This document shows, piece by piece, positions 5,578 through 9,370 of a DNA stretch of 9,370 nt. The stretch lies in the NCBI GenBank assembly GCA_964452105.1, contig CAYVLI010000030.1:4117-13486 (forward strand), read 5' to 3'. The translations under genes and the position numbers were made by a program. Position 1 is the stretch's first letter. Every line of letters begins with the position of its first letter. This DNA comes from CAYVLI01 sp964452105 [NCBI: uncultured Nitrospinota bacterium]. GTDB lineage: Bacteria; JAUXIQ01. The notes below the pieces were generated by a model. That model saw only the letters and a list, made by a program, of their open reading frames with translations, searched no databases and had not been told where the DNA came from.

Positions 5578-7512
5578 ATGAAAGACATCGTATGGAAGCC
5601 TTATGGCGATTACATAGAAAAGAGCAACATAAAGCGGTTCATGAACAAGCACGGCATCAAAACCTATGAAGAGCTTGTTAAACGCTCCACGGAGGATACG
5701 CAATGGTTCTGGGGGGCCGCACTGAAGGATTTGGGCCTGGAATGGTTTAGCCCTTATGATATCCTCCTGGACGATTCAAATGGTTTCCCCTGGGCCAGAT
5801 GGTTCGTGGGTGGAAGAACCAATATCGTCCATAACTGCATCGACCGCCATATACGAGATGGCAAGGGCGAAAAAACGGCTTTTATCTGGGAAGGCGATGA
5901 CGGGGCGGTCCGCAGGATTACATACAACGAGCTGAACAGCCAGGTCTGCAGGATGGCCAACGCCCTGAAGGAAATAGGATTGAGCAAGGGAGATGCGGCG
6001 GGTATATACATGCCCATGGTCCCTGAGATAATAGTCGCCTTCTACGCCTGCCTCAAGATCGGCGTCGTGGCCATACCCATCTTCTCGGGGTTCGGCTCCG
6101 GGGCGCTCGCCACACGCCTGGAGAAGGCCGAAGCGAAAGTGCTGTTCACCGCAGACGGTTCCATCCGCCGTGGTAAAAGAGTGGAGTTGAAAAGAGAAGC
6201 AGACCGGGCTGTAGACAATTTGTCCACACTGAAAAAGATGATCGTATTCCAGCGCCTGGGAACGGATATCCCCTGGAGAGAAGGGAGAGATGTCTGGTGG
6301 CATGAACTTATTTCGGATCAGCCTTCCACCTGTCCCACCGAAGAGCTGGATGCCGAGGCCCATTCCCTCATAATTTTCACATCCGGCACAACGGGAGAGC
6401 CAAAAGGAACCATCCACACCCACGCCGGCTGCCTCGCCCAGATGGCCAAGGAGATAGGCTACTACTTCGACCTCAAGCCGGAGGACGTCTTCTTCTGGGT
6501 CTCCGACATCGGCTGGATGATGGGACCCTGGCAGATAATAGGAGTGCAGTTTTTCGGCGGAACCTATGTCATCTTCGAGGGCGTGCCCAACCACCCGAAA
6601 CCGGACCGCCTGTGGGATATGGTCGAAAAACATCGCATATCGACGCTCGGTGTCTCCCCCACCGCAATCCGCATGTTGATGACATACGGAGAGAGATGGG
6701 TGAAGAAACATGACATCTCATCCCTGAGCATCCTGGGCTCCACGGGGGAGCCCTGGGACCCCGAATCCTATATGTGGTACTTCAACGAAATCGGCGGCGG
6801 CCGCTGCCCGATCATCAACATATCCGGGGGCACCGAGATAGTCGGTTGTCTCCTCTCTCCTCTGCCCATAACGTCCCTTAAATCCTGTACTCTTCGCGGC
6901 CCCGGTCTGGGAATGGATGTGGACGTGTTCGACGACGAGGGTAAACCCGTCCGCGGCGGCATAGGTCATCTGGTGTGCAAGAAGCCGGCCCCCTCCATGA
7001 CCAAAGGATTCCTCAAGGACCCCGACCGCTACATGGAGACCTACTTCTCCCGCTGGCCCGATGTCTGGTATCACGGTGACTGGGCGCAAGTGGACGAAGA
7101 CGGGTTCTGGTTCCTGCATGGTCGTTCCGATGACACCATCAAGGTGGCAGGCAAACGCACGGGGCCGGCAGAGATAGAGGGAGCCCTGATTGAGCATCCG
7201 GCGGTCTCGGAAGCCGCCGCCATAGGTGTGCCCCACAACATCAAGGGAGAGGCCATAGTCTGTTTCGTGGTCCTGACGCCGGACGCTCATCCCCATGAAG
7301 AGCTGCGCCGGGAACTCAGGGCACAGGTAGTCAAACACCTCGGAAAGAGCTTCCGCCCGCAAGAGCTGAAGTTCGTCAAAGCCCTGCCCAAGACCCGTTC
7401 GGCCAAAATAGTACGTGGAGTCATAAGGAGTAAATTCCTGGGGCAGGATGTCGGAGACACAACTTCAGTGGAAAACCCCGATGCCATCGAAGCAATTTCC
7501 AGTGCCTTTTGA
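5578..7512 (+). CDS. AMP-forming acyl-CoA synthetase (acetyl-CoA synthetase-like, altered acyl pocket)
   Basis: A complete 644-residue ANL-family enzyme, the length of AcsA. It makes an acyl-AMP from a carboxylic acid and ATP, then the CoA thioester. An Acs-type N-terminal domain (about 5-90) comes first. Next are the phosphate loop TSGTTGEPKG (268-277), ISGGTE (415-420), YHGDW (498-502), the hinge region HGRSDDTIKVAGKR (514-527) and the C-terminal PKTRSAKIVRG. In that last motif Lys610 is the adenylation lysine and the usual target of regulatory acetylation. In true acetyl-CoA synthetases the motif before TE is WWQTE; here it is SGGTE, so the tryptophan that closes the acetate pocket is glycine (Gly417). 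That predicts an acid longer or bulkier than acetate. GGGAAGG at 5564-5570 fixes the start. The thiolase-fold gene follows after 45 bases, suggesting that the CoA ester made here is used by it. Confidence 0.92.
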   Translation: MKDIVWKPYGDYIEKSNIKRFMNKHGIKTYEELVKRSTEDTQWFWGAALKDLGLEWFSPYDILLDDSNGFPWARWFVGGRTNIVHNCIDRHIRDGKGEKTAFIWEGDDGAVRRITYNELNSQVCRMANALKEIGLSKGDAAGIYMPMVPEIIVAFYACLKIGVVAIPIFSGFGSGALATRLEKAEAKVLFTADGSIRRGKRVELKREADRAVDNLSTLKKMIVFQRLGTDIPWREGRDVWWHELISDQPSTCPTEELDAEAHSLIIFTSGTTGEPKGTIHTHAGCLAQMAKEIGYYFDLKPEDVFFWVSDIGWMMGPWQIIGVQFFGGTYVIFEGVPNHPKPDRLWDMVEKHRISTLGVSPTAIRMLMTYGERWVKKHDISSLSILGSTGEPWDPESYMWYFNEIGGGRCPIINISGGTEIVGCLLSPLPITSLKSCTLRGPGLGMDVDVFDDEGKPVRGGIGHLVCKKPAPSMTKGFLKDPDRYMETYFSRWPDVWYHGDWAQVDEDGFWFLHGRSDDTIKVAGKRTGPAEIEGALIEHPAVSEAAAIGVPHNIKGEAIVCFVVLTPDAHPHEELRRELRAQVVKHLGKSFRPQELKFVKALPKTRSAKIVRGVIRSKFLGQDVGDTTSVENPDAIEAISSAF

Positions 7513-7545
7513 ATTCTGCGCTGTCCATCTTTCATGAATCATGAT

Positions 7546-7553
7546 AAGGAGGG
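7546..7553 (+). promoter_or_regulatory. Ribosome binding site that decides the thiolase-fold start
   Basis: AAGGAGGG at 7546-7553 is a near-perfect Shine-Dalgarno whose GGAGG ends 5 bases before ATG 7558. The upstream in-frame ATG at 7534 would place this site inside the coding sequence, so 7558 is preferred. Confidence 0.85.
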
Positions 7554-7557
7554 CGTC

Positions 7558-8838
7558 ATGAGACCGGTATATGCCGTTTCAGGGGGAGTAAGCAAGTTTA
7601 CCAAGGCCAGGCCGGATAAAACCTTTCAGGCCGTGGTAAAAGAGGCCTACGATTATGCGATCCGGGACCTGGGTCTGGAGCACGACGAAGCCTATGAACT
7701 GATAGATGGTTCGGTGGCCTCCTATTTCTCGGACCATTTTCAACGCCAGCTTATGGCCGGCATCATGGTCCAGGATTACCTGGGGTTGTGCCCAAAGCCG
7801 AGTCACAGGGTTGAAGGAGGAGGAGCGACCGGGGGCCTGTGCTTCCAGGAGGCCTGGAAAGCCATAGCAGCGGGTTACATGGACGTTTGTGTGGCCTACG
7901 GCTTCGAGACCATGTCCCACGTGAACACCTGGAAAGGGAACGAGTTCATAGCCCTGGCCTCGGACGTGAGTTTCGACTATCCGGTTGGTGGTTTCTACTC
8001 GGGCTATTACGCCATGATGGTGGTGCGTCACATGAAAGAGTTCGGCACCACCGTGGAGCAGATGGCGGCCGTATCGGTCAAGAACCACGGCAACGCATTC
8101 CACAACCCCTATGCCCAGAAGCGGCGTAGGTTAACCATCGAAGACGTACGTAGCTCGCCCATAGTGGCCTGGCCTCTCACCATGCTGGACATATGCGTCA
8201 TGTCAGACGGCGCTGCCGCCTGCATCCTGGCAAGCGAGGAAGGAGTGAAGAAAATAGAGGCGGCTTCGGGCAAGACGATACCAGGGGTGAAGATTACCGG
8301 CATAGGCCGGGGAACGGATGCGATGCGAATGTCAGACCGCCCCCATAAGGATGTCGTCCTGTTACCCCTCGAAAGCCGGGAGGATTATAAGCATCTTAAA
8401 TACCCCGGAGTGCACTCTTTCCGCGCCGGGCGTACCGCCGCAAAGCAGGCATACGAGCATGCGGGTATAACCGATCCCATCAACGAGCTCGATTTCGTCG
8501 AGCTTCACGACGCATACACCTCCTCGGAGATACAGACCTACGAGGACCTGGGGCTCTGCAGGTACGGCGAAGGCGGCCCTCTGGCGGCTTCAGGCAGAAC
8601 GCAGCCCGGAGGTCAGTGCCCCGTCAACCCTTCCGGAGGACTTATAGCCTGTGGCCATCCCGTGGGAGCCACGGGGCTCATGCAGGCGGTATTCGCGATA
8701 TGGCAGTTGCAGGGAAGCATCCACAAACACTTCGGCAACGATAAACTCCAGGTCAACAACGCAAAGCGAGGCCTCATCCACAGCCACGCCGGTACAGGCA
8801 CTTATATAACCGTTACCATACTCGAGAGGGAGGAATAA
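7558..8838 (+). CDS. Thiolase-fold protein of the SCP2/archaeal type lacking both catalytic cysteines
   Basis: A complete 426-residue protein with the full two-half thiolase fold. The segment VEGGGATGG...YGFETMS (85-120) aligns without gaps to the SCP2-thiolase segment VNNNCATGS...LGFEKMS. The nucleophilic cysteine falls on Gly89. The HDCF motif, whose cysteine is the acid/base in SCP2 thiolases, reads HDAY (317-320). The histidine of GHPVGATG (366-373) is kept. The C-terminal CxG motif of classical thiolases is absent (SHAGTG, 409-414), as is normal for this subfamily. Other cysteines (Cys78, Cys95, Cys111) are not at the nucleophile position. Ordinary Claisen thiolysis is therefore unlikely. 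A retro-aldol or aldol type C-C lyase acting on a CoA ester is a better guess, by analogy with Ltp2. The DUF35 gene starts 3 bases after the stop, the usual partner arrangement. Automatic annotation would probably call it acetyl-CoA acetyltransferase. Confidence 0.92.
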   Translation: MRPVYAVSGGVSKFTKARPDKTFQAVVKEAYDYAIRDLGLEHDEAYELIDGSVASYFSDHFQRQLMAGIMVQDYLGLCPKPSHRVEGGGATGGLCFQEAWKAIAAGYMDVCVAYGFETMSHVNTWKGNEFIALASDVSFDYPVGGFYSGYYAMMVVRHMKEFGTTVEQMAAVSVKNHGNAFHNPYAQKRRRLTIEDVRSSPIVAWPLTMLDICVMSDGAAACILASEEGVKKIEAASGKTIPGVKITGIGRGTDAMRMSDRPHKDVVLLPLESREDYKHLKYPGVHSFRAGRTAAKQAYEHAGITDPINELDFVELHDAYTSSEIQTYEDLGLCRYGEGGPLAASGRTQPGGQCPVNPSGGLIACGHPVGATGLMQAVFAIWQLQGSIHKHFGNDKLQVNNAKRGLIHSHAGTGTYITVTILEREE

Positions 8839-8841
8839 AAG

Positions 8842-9370
8842 ATGAGCAAAGAATATCCCGCCTCCATTCCAGAGTCGGAAGACGGAAATATACTTTTTAA
8901 CGTTCCCTTTCCTGAAGATCTGTCCATGCTCAAGGAAATGGCCCCCATCATCATGAAACAGCCCTACCGCATCGACTATATACACAGCTACGGACAGGAC
9001 TCCCCTTTCTTTGCCGGGCTGGCTAACGGCAAGCTGCTGGGTACACGCTGCCAATCCTGCGGCTACACCTACGGCACACCAAGGCTCGACTGCATGGAAT
9101 GCGGCGGGGAATGCGACTGGATAGAACTTCCCCCGGAAGGTCGAATACACACCTTCACCGTCTGTCATTACGGCGGCGAGGAGTTCCTCGAAGAAACGCC
9201 CTTCATTCTAACCATGGTCGAGTGGGACAAAGTAGATACCCTGTTCCTCGGCCGTCTGGTGGGAGTCGACCCCGCCAGCGCCTCGCTGGACTGGGTAGGA
9301 ATGAAGGTAAAGGCGAAATTCAGGCGCAACTCCAAGTTTAAACCGACAGACGTCTATTTCGTTCCTGCGG
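8842..9370 (+). CDS. DUF35 zinc-ribbon/OB-fold partner protein, 3' end beyond window
   Basis: An open frame from ATG 8842 that has not stopped by the window edge; 176 residues are visible. GGGAGG at 8828-8833, inside the end of the thiolase-fold gene, serves as its ribosome binding site. An N-terminal helical region of about 45 residues leads to SYGQDSPFFAGLANGKLLG (49-67). A rubredoxin-like zinc ribbon follows, with Cys70, Cys73, Cys84 and Cys87 (CQSC and CMEC). The OB-fold starts near EGRIHTFTVCHY (99-110) and runs through FILTMVEW and DWVGMKVKAKF. All four zinc ligands are present. Proteins of this family bind thiolase-fold enzymes and help form the CoA channel or active site, as in archaeal acetoacetyl-CoA thiolase/HMG-CoA synthase and in ChsH2-Ltp2. 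The 3-base spacing from the thiolase-fold gene points to a coupled stoichiometric complex. Probably only a short C-terminus is missing. Confidence 0.92.
   Translation, partial: MSKEYPASIPESEDGNILFNVPFPEDLSMLKEMAPIIMKQPYRIDYIHSYGQDSPFFAGLANGKLLGTRCQSCGYTYGTPRLDCMECGGECDWIELPPEGRIHTFTVCHYGGEEFLEETPFILTMVEWDKVDTLFLGRLVGVDPASASLDWVGMKVKAKFRRNSKFKPTDVYFVPA

Noticed and set aside
5776-6711. Long open frame (311 codons) on the - strand inside the acyl-CoA synthetase gene
   Set aside because: The + strand frame has every ANL motif in order. The antisense translation is rich in Gly, His and Val without any domain, so it is a shadow frame.

Overview
The window reads as a stretch of chromosome from an anaerobic bacterium. 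The evidence is the end of a ferredoxin-dependent 2-oxoacid oxidoreductase gene, a block of CoA-ester enzymes and strong GGAGG-type ribosome binding sites. Base composition is moderately GC-rich, with free use of ATA for isoleucine. Anaerobic Chloroflexota or Desulfobacterota would fit, but the sequence alone does not settle the phylum. No rRNA, tRNA, CRISPR array or transposase gene is visible.

Layout: (i) 1-351, the 3' end of a PorB-type oxidoreductase beta subunit on the + strand. (ii) 391-437, a perfect 15-bp stem that ends this gene and the convergent gene next to it. (iii) 448-1653 on the - strand, a complete class III (CaiB/BaiF) CoA-transferase. (iv) About 1654-1935, a divergent intergenic region with a small hairpin repeat (1690-1719), a 23-bp palindrome (1859-1881) and weak promoter candidates. 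(v) 1936-9370, six genes all on the + strand: AcoA-like and AcoB-like TPP-dependent E1 subunits, a GT-C-type membrane protein, an AMP-forming acyl-CoA synthetase, a thiolase-fold protein and a DUF35 zinc-ribbon protein that runs off the window.

The most interesting part is the 3' half of the + strand cluster. The thiolase-fold protein aligns without gaps to SCP2-type thiolases around the active site. However, its nucleophilic cysteine position is Gly89, and the second catalytic cysteine of the HDCF motif is Ala (HDAY). It is followed after 3 bases by a DUF35 protein with an intact four-cysteine zinc ribbon. Cysteine-less thiolase homologues paired with DUF35 are known to act as retro-aldolases (the steroid side-chain aldolase Ltp2-ChsH2), so a C-C lyase or ligase role is more likely than ordinary thiolysis. 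The acyl-CoA synthetase has lost the tryptophan that restricts the pocket to acetate, which suggests a larger acid. The E1 subunits have no E2 or E3 gene beside them in this window.

A working model, which is inference only: a substrate acid is activated to its CoA ester by the synthetase. The thiolase-fold/DUF35 pair then makes or breaks a C-C bond to a carbonyl compound. The TPP-dependent E1 handles an acyloin or 2-oxo intermediate. The nearby CoA-transferase and ferredoxin oxidoreductase may feed or drain the same CoA and 2-oxoacid pools.
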